In this document: piece after piece, positions 20,009 through 32,269 of the stretch
Layout: each line of letters starts with the position of its first letter
How positions within the stretch are numbered: the stretch's first letter is position 1
NCBI GenBank assembly: GCA_022559845.1
Contig: CM040118.1
Span: 159,298,331-159,362,330 of the forward strand
Reading direction: 5' to 3'
Length of the DNA stretch: 64,000 nucleotides
DNA from: Amorphophallus konjac
Lineage: Eukaryota > Streptophyta > Magnoliopsida > Alismatales > Araceae
The notes under the pieces: model-generated
What the model was told of the DNA's origin: nothing
What the model saw: only the letters and a program-made list of their open reading frames with translations
The model's database searches: none
Position numbers and translations under genes: made by a program

Positions 20009-21018
20009 ATATGGGTAATCGTTGACAGGCTTACTAAGTCAGTTCATTTTCTGGCAATCACAAAGACACAATCATTAGAGGATTTAACCCATTTGTATAT
20101 CAGAGAGATTGTGAGACTTCATGGTGTGCCAATGTCTATTATTTCAGATCGGGATGCAAGGTTTATAGTAAAATTCTGAAGGAGTTTACAGAAAACGCTG
20201 GGTAAACAATTGAAAGTTAGCTCAGCTTTTCACCCTCAAACAGATGGACAATTAGAGAGAACCATTCAAACACTAGAAGATATGTTGAGGGCATGCAGTT
20301 TGGATTTGGAAGATAGATGGGATGATTATTTGGTTTTAATTGAGTTTGCATACAACAACAGCCATCATACAAGTATAGGAATGGCCCCATACGAAGCATT
20401 ATATGGTCGACCATGTAGATCACATGTTTGTTGGGATGAAGTTGGTGAACGAAGATTAATTGGGCCATAGATTGTGTAGGACTGTGTAGAAAAGGTTGAT
20501 TTAATTAGAAAAAGATTATTACTGCTCAGAGTAGGTAGAAAAGTTGTGCTGATCATAAAAGGAGAGATCTATAATTTGATGTCAGGGATCACATATTTCT
20601 GAAGGTTTCGCCTACTAGAGAAGTAATGAGATTTGGCAAGAAAGGCAAGCTCAGTCCAAGGTACGTTGGACCATTTGAAATCTTAAAAAGGATTGGTGAG
20701 GTGGCATATCAACTGGCTTTACCACCATCATTGTTAGAAGTTCATGGTGTATTCCATGTGTCTATGTTAAGAAAATACATGCCAGACTCGTCACACATTA
20801 TAGATCATGAGTATTTGGGAATTCAGCCAGATCTTACATATGAAGAGAAACCAGTTCGCATTCTCGATCGGAAAGAACAAGTGCTGAGAATGAAGACAAT
20901 TCCAATGGTGAAAGTATTGTGGAAAAGTACCTCAGTAGAAGAAGTCACTTGGGATATGGAAGATGAAACGAGGAAGAGATATCCACAGCTATTCGATACG
21001 TATTGTGTAAATTTTTAA
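20009..21018 (+). pseudogene. Ty3/chromovirus integrase, C-terminal two thirds, decayed
   Basis: The reading starts in mid-domain with [15 protein letters not shown] (first catalytic Asp), then [18 protein letters not shown] (second Asp) and SAFHPQTDGQLERTIQTLEDML (catalytic Glu of the D,D-35-E triad). It continues FAYNNSHHTSIGMAPYEALYGRPC and [22 protein letters not shown] (GPY/F module). A chromodomain-like tail follows, ending [21 protein letters not shown], with stop at 21018. Integrase inserts element cDNA into the genome. At least one stop (near 20178) and frame changes between 20470 and 20626 disable it. Upstream pol has been displaced by the LTR fragment at 20008. Confidence 0.85.
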
Positions 21019-21054
21019 ATTTTGAGGATGAAATTTATTTAAGGGGGAGAGATT

Positions 21055-23402
21055 TGTAACACTTCAATTTGTTCAAAACATAAAAATAATTAAATATTTT
21101 ATATTTAGAGTCCATATAAATTTTAGGTTCTCTTAACCAAAGCCCAATACCTTAAATTGTATAGTGACTATGAGTTTAACGAATTTTATTAAATAAATTA
21201 AATAGATATCTCACTTTATTTGTATGTAACTCTTCATAAAAATGTCAGAATATGGTCAATATTAGACCCATTGGAAAGAGAATTTAAAGATCTATAAGTT
21301 TCATGTTGAACATATTTTGAAAATTTATCATTTGGTAGGTCAAAAATAAGATAGAATAAATTAAAATATTGAGACCTTGTTATTTGTCAACTTTTAGGGG
21401 GGTTTTTGAAAAATTTCTCTTATATCCTCATCCGATGAGATAAAGAAAAAGATAAGAAAATCCACATTATCTCTTCTCCCCCCCTCCCAACCTTATCTTC
21501 TTCCCCTCCTTATCTTCTTCTTCTTATCATCCTCTCCTCTCCCCCTTTAAATATCCCTCTCTCACGTTACATCCCCTCACTCTCCACTCCCCCTCCACCT
21601 CTCATACGTCCATCTCTCTTCTCTCCCAGCTCTCTCGCCACTCTCTTCTCCCAACTCTCTTTCTCACTCCCTCAACTCTCTCTCTCTCATTCTCTCAACT
21701 CTCCCTCTCTCTTTCATTCTTTCATCTTTCTCTCTACTCTTTTATCTCTTATTTTTATCTTTTCCCACTTTCTCATTCTCTTATAAATAGATGTAGAAAA
21801 AAAGACAGAGTCGGAATAAGGTGAATATTTGATAGAAGCTTAGACAGGGAATTTGGGAGCTTATTTGGAGAATTTCACCCTCTTTTACGTAGGAATCCGT
21901 CCTTAGGGTAAGTTGCAAGTTATTTAAATTTTATTATTTGGGAAAGATGTAATGAGATAAAAATTATTTTTAGGGCAGGAATATTATCTTTTTCTACGCA
22001 AGAATTGTTACAGGAGCTCGGGTGAGATTTTAAATTTGATTTGGGGAGTCCACCCTAAAGGTAGGTACATGATAAACCGACTGCATGTTATTTGGTATTT
22101 ATATTTTTTAATTTTATTTAAATATAATTATTCATACTTAAATCAGTGATTTATTTAACATATTTGACTCGATGATCTATGCTTAGAATCAGTTATTTAT
22201 TTAGTTACTATTATGTTAATTTAATTTTAATAAATCAAAATATAATTTTATATAACAGTGATTTATTTAGTTAATAGATTTGACCCACTCTCTCATGATT
22301 AAAATTTGATTCATGATATTAAAGTATGACTCGTTGATAATCAGTTATTTTAGCAAATTTTTTGGCGAGTTTTATCGAGATGATTATGTAATCAGAATAA
22401 AAAATTGATTAAATATATGGATTGTGTCACTTTAAAAAGGTGTGGGGCGACAAATCATAGTTAGCGTCCGCTATGGGATTAGGTCTATTTCCGAGGACAA
22501 ACGGACTTCTGTAAAATCTTGAATCCAGAATAAGAAAATTATCTAGGGAATAGTGGAGTATTAACTCCCGATCTTGCGTAGTTGATCAAGGCTGATAGGC
22601 TCCAACGTTTAGAGCATTTATCTTTATGCCGACGTATGGACGCCTCGGTATGTGTTTGCTACTGCTTATAGTGACGGGATGTCTGTCCAATATGTGTTTA
22701 TCCAATATGTGATAAATAATTAATGCATTATGTGATTTTGTAAATAGACATGGCCTAATATGAAGTTCAGCTTTGATATATGACTCTGATATGATATGAA
22801 AATATGTTCATCTATATAAGTTCTGATTTAGCTAAATCATGTACCATGTCATTTATAAGTCAGATAAGATTTGTTATACTCAGTTTCTTATAAATATGAA
22901 AAATTATTCTGTTCTTTTATATTTCCTTCGTATTCATAGTATATGTACAATCCAATAAAATTATGATTAGCTTTACATATATTTTGGATTTGCACGGGTT
23001 ATTATATGATAAGTATGTGATTGATTTTAATGCCTACTGAGTCTTTGGACTCATATCTGTTGCCTAACAATTTTAGGAAACTGACAAGTGTGCACTTTTA
23101 CTCTGACGGATAGTAGGTCGAAGGGTGATCCTGAGTGTAATCTGGATTCCGCTGCATAGAATAAGTAGGTTTAGTTTTCTTTTGTATAAGGAATGTAAAT
23201 ATGACTTTTGGGTAGAGATATGTAGAACACTATATACGATGTAAATTATGTGTGTTCATATTATGAAAATGGTATGGTTGTGCTTTTGGAATATGTGATA
23301 GTTTGGTCTTTAGCGCCTTGCAGATATCTCGGCCCACAATAGTCCGTTTATACGATGTGACGTCCCCGAACTTGATACGGGATCGGGAAAAGGGGCGCCA
23401 CA
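21055..23402 (+). mobile_element. 3' LTR of the Tekay/Del-like Ty3 element (about 2.35 kb)
   Basis: After the integrase stop come TTTTGAGGATGAAATTTA and the polypurine tract AAGGGGGAGAGA; the LTR then opens with TGTAACACTTC. It holds a TTTAAATA box near 21546 with a CT-rich leader on both sides (21470-21790). The right end is set at GGCGCCACA near 23402, where the sequence character changes; this end is approximate. The remaining LTR is AT-rich with no reading frame of note. Confidence 0.7.
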
Positions 23403-23819
23403 TGTTTACTAGAATGCTTGTGAGATACTTCAACAATAATCACTAATACAACATGTTTGTTTGTGCGGAGAAATCATTTTTTTGTTTGAATTGATGATGC
23501 TCGTCACCATATTGTAAACTTAAAGCATCTATTGATCTGCATGGGGTCATTACTTGAGAAGAATTTGATATCTTTGGAGAGAAGGGAGAAATTAGAAGAA
23601 AAAAATGGACATGACAATTGCAAGTTTGAAACAAATGGAGGCAATAAGTGTCCGTGAACAAAATTATGTACCTGTGTTGGACTACATGTTTCATTATCTA
23701 GGATGTCGGGATGGGCATGCTGCATGTATGTCATTCTCCAGGGTGTGTCGTACTATTGAAGCCAGTCTGAGGTGTTTGTTGGAACTTTACGTATAGATGT
23801 GTCCGATAAATATATGTTT
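23403..23819. other. No recognised feature; probable Ty1/copia remnant
   Basis: The stretch between the Ty3 LTR and the copia integrase remnant has short open frames only. Minus-strand phrases are too decayed to assign. By position it probably belongs to the same copia element as the next feature. Confidence 0.4.
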
Positions 23820-24185
23820 GCTAACTCTGGGACCTAACTTCCCAAAATTATAGAGGTACTGTGAACATAACCTGCTGATCTCTATGGGCATAAGTTTTTC
23901 AATGAAGGCTTTCGCCTTTCCATAATTCGCAAGGTGTAGATGGAACTGATTCAGGAGGCACTCGGTTTAGGATATAGCCAGCAGTCCAGGTGTATCCTCC
24001 AAAAATTAGTTGAGAGGTTGGCATATGCCATCATCGATCGAACCATCTCCATAAGAGTGTGATTCCTCCTTTCTATAATATCATTTTGTTACGGAGTATA
24101 AGAAATTGTCAATTGTTTGCATATCCACTTTTTCTCATACAGTTCTCTGAACTGGCCGCATAAATATTCTCTACCCCTATCAATG
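23820..24185 (-). pseudogene. Ty1/copia integrase fragment
   Basis: Translated from the minus strand, 24185 downwards reads DRGREYLCGQFRELYEKK, then LTISYTP, RRNHTLMEMVRSMMAYANLS and finally SSTPCELWKG. This is the well-known copia integrase order (second catalytic Asp and Glu region, then the RTLLExARSML-like segment and PYELWxG). Several stops interrupt it. The second CACTA element begins 16 bases away and probably split this copy. Confidence 0.8.
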
Positions 24186-24200
24186 CAAAAAACTTAAATG

Positions 24201-25420
24201 CACTACAAGGAAAAGTGGATTTAGCGATGGAAATTTTTGTCCGAATATTTTCTGTCGAAAATTCTGTCTGTATTTTCGACGGACAAAAGTTCGTTGGACA
24301 ATCTGTTGTAAATTTTGACGGACAAATGTTCTGTCGAAAAAAAATATCTGAATTTGTGACAAAATTTATGAAATATCATGATTATTTCTGACGGACGTAT
24401 TTGCAGTCGTAAATTCTATCAGAAATGTCCGACGAATTTTATTCCGTCAAAATTCTATCGAAAATAATTTACATTTCCCTCCCACCGCGCCCTCTCTCGC
24501 ACCCCACCCTCGCATTCGACTTTTTCCTCTCCCTCTCTCTCTCTGCAGTCGACGTCTCCCTCTCCCTCTCTCTCTTTGGTGAGCACGACGGCGTCTCCCT
24601 CTCTCTCTCTCTGACGAGCGATGATGGCTCCCCCCCTCTCTTTCCAACTGGTGGCGTCTCCCCCCCTCTCTCCGGCAAGCGACGACGGTGATGTCTCCCC
24701 CTCTTGTAAGTCAGCATCTCCCGCACTACTGAAGCCCTCTCCCTCTCACACAGTCTCCCTATCCCACTCTCACCGTCTCTCTCTCTCACGGTCTCTCTTC
24801 CTCTCCCTCTCCCTCTCTCACGCACGGTCTCTCTCCCTCTCCCTATCCCTGCCCCTCTCTCAGTATCCCTTTCCCTCTCTCGGTCTCCATCCCTCCCTCT
24901 TCCTCTTCCTCTTCCTCTCCCTCTCCCTCTAACACACGTACACACTTACAGAGGGAGGGGCCGACCCCTCGGTCTCCCTCTCTCTCACTCTGTCTCCCCT
25001 CTCAAATTGTCTCTCTCACGGTCTCTCTCTATCTCCCTCTTCCCCTCTCGGTCTCCCTCTCTGTCTCCGTCTCCCTCTCTCGGTCTCCCTCCCTCCCTCT
25101 CTTCTTAACACACGCATGCACTCACAGTCCCTCTCTCGATCTCTCGCAGTCTCCTCTTTCTCTCCCTCTCCCTCTCTAGGTCTCCTCTCCCTCTCCCAAT
25201 CTCCCTCTCCCTCTCTCTCTAACACACGCGCTCACTCACAGAGGGGGAGGGTGCCCGATCCCATCTGTCTCCCTCTCCCTCACTCTGTCTCCCTCTCTTA
25301 CTCTTTCTCTCTCATTGTTGCACACACGCACACAGAGAGAGGCAAGGCCCCCCTCCCATTCATTCACCCTCTCTCTCTCTCTATTTCTCACAATGATCAA
25401 ATTTTCGTACAAGGCTATTA
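24201..25420 (+). mobile_element. Left end of a second CACTA element
   Basis: CACTACAAGGAAAAGTGG starts at 24201, closely matching the terminal repeat of the first CACTA in inverted sense. It is followed by about 260 bp of subterminal motifs (GACGGACAAA, GTCGAAAATTC, TCCGACGAAT). From 24480 the sequence turns into CT-rich low-complexity DNA. No matching right end (CTTGTAGTG) was found downstream in the window, and no transposase frame can be assigned to it, so it is truncated or very long. Confidence 0.7.
24480..25400. repeat. CT-rich low-complexity tract
   Basis: About 900 bp are dominated by CCCTCTCTCTCT and CGGTCTCCCTCTC phrases. The phrase ACACACGCxCACTCACAGAGGGAGG recurs near 24.93, 25.11, 25.22 and 25.32 kb, so the tract is a decayed tandem repeat. 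Open frames here (Arg/Glu-rich on the minus strand, Ser/Leu-rich on the plus strand) are by-products of composition. Confidence 0.8.
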
Positions 25421-26459
25421 GTGTCGGGGATGGCAACATACTTCATTCTTTCTTTTTGGTGACATTTCTATCAATAAATGGTCAGTAAAACATTTTTTAA
25501 AATATATATATTATTTGATTTTAATTTATTTAATCTAATTTTAATTTATTTTTTAAATTTATTATTTATTTATTTTATTATTATGTGTGTGTTTAAATTT
25601 ATTGTTTATTAGATGAGATAAAGAAGGGAGAGGGAAGGGGTGGGGTGGGGTGGTGTTGGCACCTAAAATACGCCACCATATACAACGGAAAATCTCCCGA
25701 AACGATGGCAAAATTTGGCACGACATCCGAAGAATCGCGTGAGGTCAATCTAAACCCGCACCCAGAAAGAACGATGAAACTCGATCGCCTGCGGGTGTGC
25801 TCAGCACATCCGATATTGCACCTAGGGAAAAGGAGTCAACGTGTTCTTCCCGACGGTGATATTTTGAATATCAAACTCAACCTGGACCGGCATTAGACCA
25901 GTCGCGCCGGGATAACCCAAAGCCTACGTTTGGGAAGGATGATTTTAAACCCGCGTCACACACCCAATGATATGTCTTGGGAAAAGGAACGGCACGTTCT
26001 TACCTGACGACGAAAGGTGAACTATTAAAGATACTCGAGCTGGCGCCATCGAGTGCGAAAACGAATTGATCCGGCGCCAAAATAAGCTGGCCGCGCCGAT
26101 TCAAGGTGAACATCACATTCGCCGCACCCCCATGCCAATTCAAGGCACCACATGGCGCCGGATCATGCCAAGCGCCACTCCAGGCCGGATCACACCCTCG
26201 TAGATGATTGACTCTAAAACAAAGCCCAATAAAGCACAATGGTAAATTCATAAAATCTAAAATCTTATGCTTGACTATTAGTCTTATTAGATGGTTGATG
26301 ACCACCCCTTCTATGCGAAGATTGATGAGCAACCTGTCCCTGTGAGGATTGATGGGCACCCCTAGCTTTCCTAGGCCTGCCAAGGGGTCTTTTACAACAG
26401 AAACATCACAACCATATTTAGTAGAAGACAACATATTTAGCAGAAGACAACATATTTAG
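25421..26459. other. No gene recognised
   Basis: An AT-rich stretch to 25620 is followed by moderately GC-rich sequence with repeated phrases such as GGCGCC and GGGAAAAGGA(A/G). It resembles a non-coding LTR piece, but no termini were found. Confidence 0.4.
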
Positions 26460-28360
26460 TAAAAAACAACTTAATTACCTTTTCTTCTCCTTGATTGTTG
26501 ATGGGAATGTTGGATGTGTTAGCATGGGATCCGTATTGTGCACACCTTTTGCATTTGTGGACCTTGGAAATTTTTGTCCTCATTTGGATCCCTTATCCTT
26601 TTTTCCTTAGGTCTTCCAGTGGTCTTCTCACAGTAGGGTGGTAGTTGTAGTCCAAGCCTAACCCATTCAGCCCTAGTAAGCATTGGACTAATGTCCAAAG
26701 TACATGTCTCCTTGTAGGCTGCCGTTGTGTAATATGTGTTAATGTATTCTTCACATTGAAGACCTCTTCTACTTGTTAGAAATGCACAAGCATGTAAGGG
26801 AGGCCTATTTGTTGCCATTTCATGCATGCACAACCTTTCTCCCTCAAGTCCACAACTGCCCTGTCTGTGGGTCCTATCACTTGAGCTATTTCATTGAATT
26901 ATTTTTCTACTAAGTAACCCCCCAACTTCCTACCCATGATTGCTATATAATTCCTAGCCCTAGGCGCCAATGATTCAGTCCATTTTATAGCTATTGATCT
27001 CCAAATGTGCATGGTCTTCGTTATCTTGGAACAAATAACATCAATGCAGCCAATATAGACATCCAACTTGCATGTACAATATAAGAGTTAAAAGATTCAC
27101 TTAGGTTGTTGGTGATGTGATGACATCTAGCAAAGAGGTAGAAGTATGATATACTCCATGCAACTGTGCTTATGAAGAGTTATATTTCATTTCTTTCATA
27201 CAAGCTAACAATTCAATTTCATTGCAAGCTCTTTCTGCATTCTACAGAAGTTTCTTTATGAACTTACCAGGGTACACCTTAAAGTTCCTATAAAAATGCC
27301 TCGGGGACACTCTATGCTCAACTCCTCGATAAATAAGTGGAAGTGTCTCTTCTAACTATTTCTACCTGTCTAACATAAACGATAGTCCAACTAGTTATCC
27401 AATTGCCTCCTTTAATGCATCTAAGAACCTAGTCCCGTTCTCCCATTTTCACTCTCAACAATTGCAATGGCAAGTGGGAATGTCTCATTATTCCCATCAA
27501 ATGCTTTGGCTGAAAGTAGGGTACATTTAAACACACCCTTAAGGTGACATCAATGTAAACTAAGCAAATGTGTACAACCTAACTTGAAGCCTTCGACACT
27601 TGCCTTTAAGCACGAAAATATTCTTAAGAATCTATCTTATGTATCAATTTCATACTTCACCATGCTCTCAAGATTCTTGGAAATTAGTTCATGTTATAAA
27701 TCCGACACTCTTCTATGCATTGCTTCCCTAAGATCCATGTATTTGCTCCGATGCCAAGTGCTTGTCTGTGCAGATGTGATGACAAGTGACGTCCACATGA
27801 TATCCGCACTTGTTCAGCCATCCTAAAATGTCTTTGACAGGTACATCTCCCTCAATTATGAGCAACCCTATTCATTTAAGTGCAACCCATCTTTGTGTGG
27901 TCATATGATTTCCGCACTTGTTTGTGCCAATACGAGTGTGCTTAAGCTGAAAAGTGTCCCGATCTTAAAAGTGTGCCCAGCGTATCAACGTGAAACATGC
28001 GATCTCTATTTGCATTTTTTTTTCCAGCACGTACGACTATCATAGATTTTTTTATACCTTATTACAAACTCACGTTTCACCACGTGCTGTGCAAGTCCAA
28101 TCATAAATGTTTCCACATTTTCAAATCTACCTCCTAACGACGTGTCTGGATCCTCAGAGTCTTGGACAGTAATAACACCCTCGTGGTCTCCCTCATCTAC
28201 GTCACAGTCAAAGTCTGAGACGAAGGCACCATGATAACTACCGTCACTGTGTACTTCAACGTCAGACAAATCACCTTCCCTAATTACTGTCTCAATCTTG
28301 GTATTGCCCGAAGGCTCAAGCCTCAACAAAATCATAGTCATGCTCTGAATCATTCCAGTC
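26460..28360 (-). pseudogene. MULE (MuDR-type) transposase, decayed
   Basis: On the minus strand the domains follow the MuDR order. Near 28150-28020 is GRFENVETFMIGLAQHVVKREF (MuDR DNA-binding domain), preceded by an acidic stretch. Near 27560-27430 is DGNNETFPLAIAIVESENG, the catalytic-domain phrase between DGxHLKG and the second catalytic residue. Near 27330-27240 is EHRVSPRHFYRNFKVYPGKF. Near 26830-26520 are the SWIM-finger region and the tail WVRLGLQLPPYCEKTTGRPKEKRIRDPNE. The product would cut and join Mutator-like elements. Many stops and shifts break the frame. The element ends were not located. Confidence 0.85.
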
Positions 28361-29969
28361 TAGATCTTCATATAATCTTTCATTTCTTCTATTAGACCTT
28401 CTCCACCTAGATCTTCATATAATAGCAAACTTCTTGCGCTTCATATTAGGTGCTAAAGCATAAAATGCAATTGTCTGATAAGCTCTCCATTCGGTGACTT
28501 GGGATGCAAACTCTCAAATTAGCAGAGCCTCTTTCAAATGAATATGATCTCTGTCTAAAAGAAATGGAAATCATTCTGCCCTCTTTAGCACTGCTCTTAA
28601 AATTTAAAGCATTTGCCATAAGTGGAATGGAAGACTTGGACTCTTAACAAATATCATCTGTGGTTGAGGTAGCCTTCGCTCGCGAGGGAGATGGTGGTTG
28701 ATGGAGGTGGAGAAGAGGGAGATGACGGCGGACGGGGGATCGAAGATGAGGTAAAGAGAAAAGCTTTTGTGAGACACGGTTTGTCCTCTCGAAGCGGCGG
28801 CTCCCGTAGACTCAAGCAAACTCGTATTGTATCTAAATCTTAAACCCTAAAATCTTTGAACTCCGTACGAACATGATCTGCTTAGGAGCGTACGAGTCGC
28901 TATTAATTATTTACATTATAATAATATAATATTTAAATATAATTAATTTTTTAAAAAAAAATAAAAATGCAACTACATAATGATATAACAACATTAGTCG
29001 TGATGAAGAGTATTAAACTCTACCGTCAAATTCATTCATTTATGAATTATCTAATGATGACATGATATGAAAAAAAATTAGTTAGAGATAAAAGAATATA
29101 GTGATCGATTCATACATGCTTTGGATTGACGATGAGATAGTAATTCTACGACTTATAATATATTAGCGTAAACAATCCAAGCTTTGCAACAATTTTAAAT
29201 TTTGTAAAACAAATTAACAAAAAACCTCAAACATGCGATTACCCCTCCATTGTTTCTCATTAGGGTTATTTTCTGCGTTAAGTTCACGTGTATCGAAAAA
29301 GTTCCCTCCTAAATCACTATGAGTATTCCAGGGGAACTTACGGTAGACCTGCTATTTGACCCGAGCAGCCTCGTGACTCTCCCGCAGTTTTATGTTCCAC
29401 ACCGGGCGAGTTAAAAAGGACCTGACATGTTATTAAATAGGTTGGCGTGCGGTAACAATTTGCAACAAAAAATCCATGCTTCCGTACTTCTACACACAGC
29501 AAAGCTCATCAATCATATAGCAAAATAGGAAAGCAGCGTGAACACTCTGCATCGTGAAATCCGTTCCATGTTGTACGCAATCGCAAGCTGCAATAGCATT
29601 CTGATTCCACCACTAATGTCAGTTTCTGTTCATCATGAGCTATTCTCAATGTCTACGTAAAACCACTGCCAAATCGCATTCAGAATCAATTGTTAACACA
29701 TGAAGTAAAAAAGAAAACCTTTTGCTTAACTGTACGTTATCCTCATACAAACAGATAGAATCCATGAAGAATGAACAGCTTGATTCCGCAGAATATTATA
29801 CACCTGAAGTAAACAAACAAACCCATCCATATTTCATTTGATCGATGATGAGCAGACTTCTTACAGAACAAAACAAGTATGTTTGATGACTTAGTAGTAT
29901 AGGGACTCGCCAATTTTACTCACACAGAAACCACAATATCTTTGCTTCTGTAAGATACCGTCATATCTG
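28361..29969. other. MULE flank and 3' side of the kinase gene; no other gene recognised
   Basis: From 28361 to about 28860 is sequence upstream of the MULE transposase, with a short Ser/Pro-rich minus-strand frame and no recognisable domain. From 28900 to 29500 it is AT-rich. The last 200-300 bp before 29970 should hold the 3' untranslated region of the minus-strand kinase, but I cannot fix its polyadenylation site. Confidence 0.4.
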
Positions 29970-30958
29970 TCATTGTTTCACTGGCTCTGGTTGAGAATCG
30001 GCAGCTTCCTTCAACTCTGGTTTGATATCCTCTTCAGAAACAAAATCCGAGCTGCCATCAGCACCGGATAATCCATGCACCTCTGCACTGAATAACTCAT
30101 CATTCTCCAGCTTCTGTAAATTCTCCTTCAACTCACCTTTGAGCAAATCCACTACCTCTATCATGGTGGGCCTTTTCTCAGGCCTATTCTGTGCACAAAT
30201 GAGCGCGACCAGCACAACCCTCTTAAGTTCTGCTGTGACAAAATTTCCATTGAGCTTTGGATCTGCTATCTCTTCGAATCTTTTTTCCTGAGCCAATGGA
30301 AGTGCCCAATCAATGATTGTTCGCTTCAATGTTGGACTGAGTTTCTCAATGGGTTTCTTTCCACTAGCAAGCTCCAGGAGCAGTATGCCAAAGCTGTAAA
30401 CATCACAGCTTTCGGAGGCCTTTCCAAACATTGCATATTCAGGGGCAAGGTATCCAAGAGTGCCTTTAACCCTTGTTGTAACATGCGTAGCACCATCTGG
30501 GATGAGCTTTGCAAATCCAAAATCTGCAACCCGTGCCTGAAAATCAGAATCTAAAAGGACATTGCTTGCTTTGATATCCCTGTGAATTATATGAGGTGTC
30601 GCATGATGGTGGAGATATCTGGAAGATACACACAACTAATTAGTGTATTAAATTAAGGTAAAAACATGTTTTAGCCAGCAAAGTCTCTCACTTACGAAAT
30701 CCCCTCGGCTGAACCAATTGCAATTTTTATTCGCTTTTCCCAGTCGAGAAGACACTCTGCTGAGTTCTGCCCATGGAGATGAGAAAATAAACTTAGGTTG
30801 GGCATGTAATCATACACTATGAGACGCTCTTGTGCTTCAGCACAATAACCACGTAGACTCAGAAGATTTTTGTGCCGGACTCTGCCCAGAATCTCAACTT
30901 CAACGGCAAATTCCATTTCAGCTTTGTTGCTCCAGACTTTCAGCCTTTTTACAGCAAT
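29970..30958 (-). CDS. PTI1-like receptor-like cytoplasmic kinase (At3g15890 type), two 3' exons
   Basis: Exon 30958-30696 starts after TTGGATGCAG. It carries IAVKRLK (ATP-binding Lys), a C-helix Glu in EMEFAVEVEILGRVRHKNLL, and IVYDYMPNLSLFSHLHG. It ends at donor GTAAGTG, and a 77-bp intron (30695-30619) joins it in frame to 30618-29970. The second exon has YLHHHATPHIIHRDIKASN (HRD loop), VADFGFAKL (DFG), GYLAPEYAMFG (APE), a C-lobe ending RPTMIEVVDLLKGEL, and an acidic tail ending PVKQ, stop TGA. All catalytic motifs are intact, so it should be an active Ser/Thr kinase, probably in signalling at the membrane or cytoplasm. The phrase order fits the plant proteins labelled PTI1-like tyrosine-protein kinase At3g15890. 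The exon(s) with the start and glycine-rich loop should lie to the right but were not found. Confidence 0.85.
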
Positions 30959-32269
30959 CTGCATCCAAAAGTAAATTAATCTAGACATACTAAGGATAAA
31001 GCAAACAGCAATAATAACAACGGGTGTACTGCCAGTAAATCACATGGACTTCGAATTCAGTAAACTGTTAAGTAGCCACTTGTGAAGTGCAATGGAGGCT
31101 AAAAGCCCAAGATATGGACATCCCTGGTACCTTTTGGTGTGTTCAACAATGCCAAAAATGATTGCAATAAGGGAGGTCAGAGGATAAATCTGTTATGGAG
31201 ATATCAAGTGTTCCAATTAGAAAATTACAGCTTTTATCCGGGTGACCTTGGGTGAAACTGTGGCAGATAAGAGAACCTGCAACTTACCCTTGAATCCTCG
31301 ACTATTTGGAGCCGGGTTGGTTTGAAAGCAAAACCTCCACTACATTGTTGCAGCATTGAATATTTAAATTTAAATATTTTTATCTGGCTGTGAAAGATTA
31401 CATGACATTACACAAAAAATAAAGAAAATGGTTTGAGGCAACCCCATTTTGATGTCTGGTCATCCCACACTGTGTCCTCACACATGAGGCTACGAAATTA
31501 AGGATACCCTATACAAAAACAGGGCATGCCTCACATCATTTCCAAATAAGAAACTCTATTTGAATAGGTTTTCTGGCAAAAAATAGCCATGAATGCCACA
31601 CAAACATAGAAAGTGAATATGAGCAATTATCAACAAAATGTTCTACCTGACAATAAACATTTTGTTAATCCATCACAGATCACCAGCCGTAATGTCTTTC
31701 AGAAGTTTAACTACCTAATGAGCATTTCCCAAATAGATATTATGTTAAGATTTATAATATCTTCTGTAACATGGACTGGACCCCGAATTTTGGAGAACAA
31801 AAACTGGATACCTTCTGAAAAACCACTATGTTTTGGCCTGACAATAAGACCTGTGGGAAGAAAAGCAAAAACAGAAACACAGGTGCAAACTTGCAAAAGG
31901 TTGGATATATTTTGCAGGCAGAAGATGAAACCAGCTTTATACTCTCATCTAAATGCACCAATAGATCCCGCAAACCATGAAATGGCCCAGTATTTCAAAA
32001 CCTTTTCATGACTGGAGCCTACACAACACTATAAATTGCTTCCAGATTTGCAGATGTAAACTGTGCATGAGAAGTCTACCAATAACCTTTGTTAGAAAAA
32101 TATCTTTTTCCACAAATTTATTATTTTGGATTATGACAAAATAAATAATCATCTATCTCAGTCCTGCTAACTAAGATTACAGGTTTAACCAAATTCAAGT
32201 CTCCATAAACTTAAATCAGAATTAATTAAATATCTGGGATAGACTTAAATAAATTGAATATCGTCTAAG
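30959..32269. other. Presumed kinase intron or upstream DNA; no coding feature recognised
   Basis: This stretch is AT-rich. A 132-codon plus-strand open frame (31613-32011) has no recognisable motif and no coding-like composition. If the kinase is intact, this is intron sequence. Confidence 0.4.

Noticed and set aside
24469..25225. Long Arg/Glu-rich open frames on the minus strand opposite the CT-rich tract
   Set aside because: They come from CT-repeat composition; no start context, domain or splice support, and the plus strand is a simple repeat.
31613..32011. 132-codon plus-strand frame near the kinase
   Set aside because: No motif, AT-rich composition, and it lies in presumed intron DNA.
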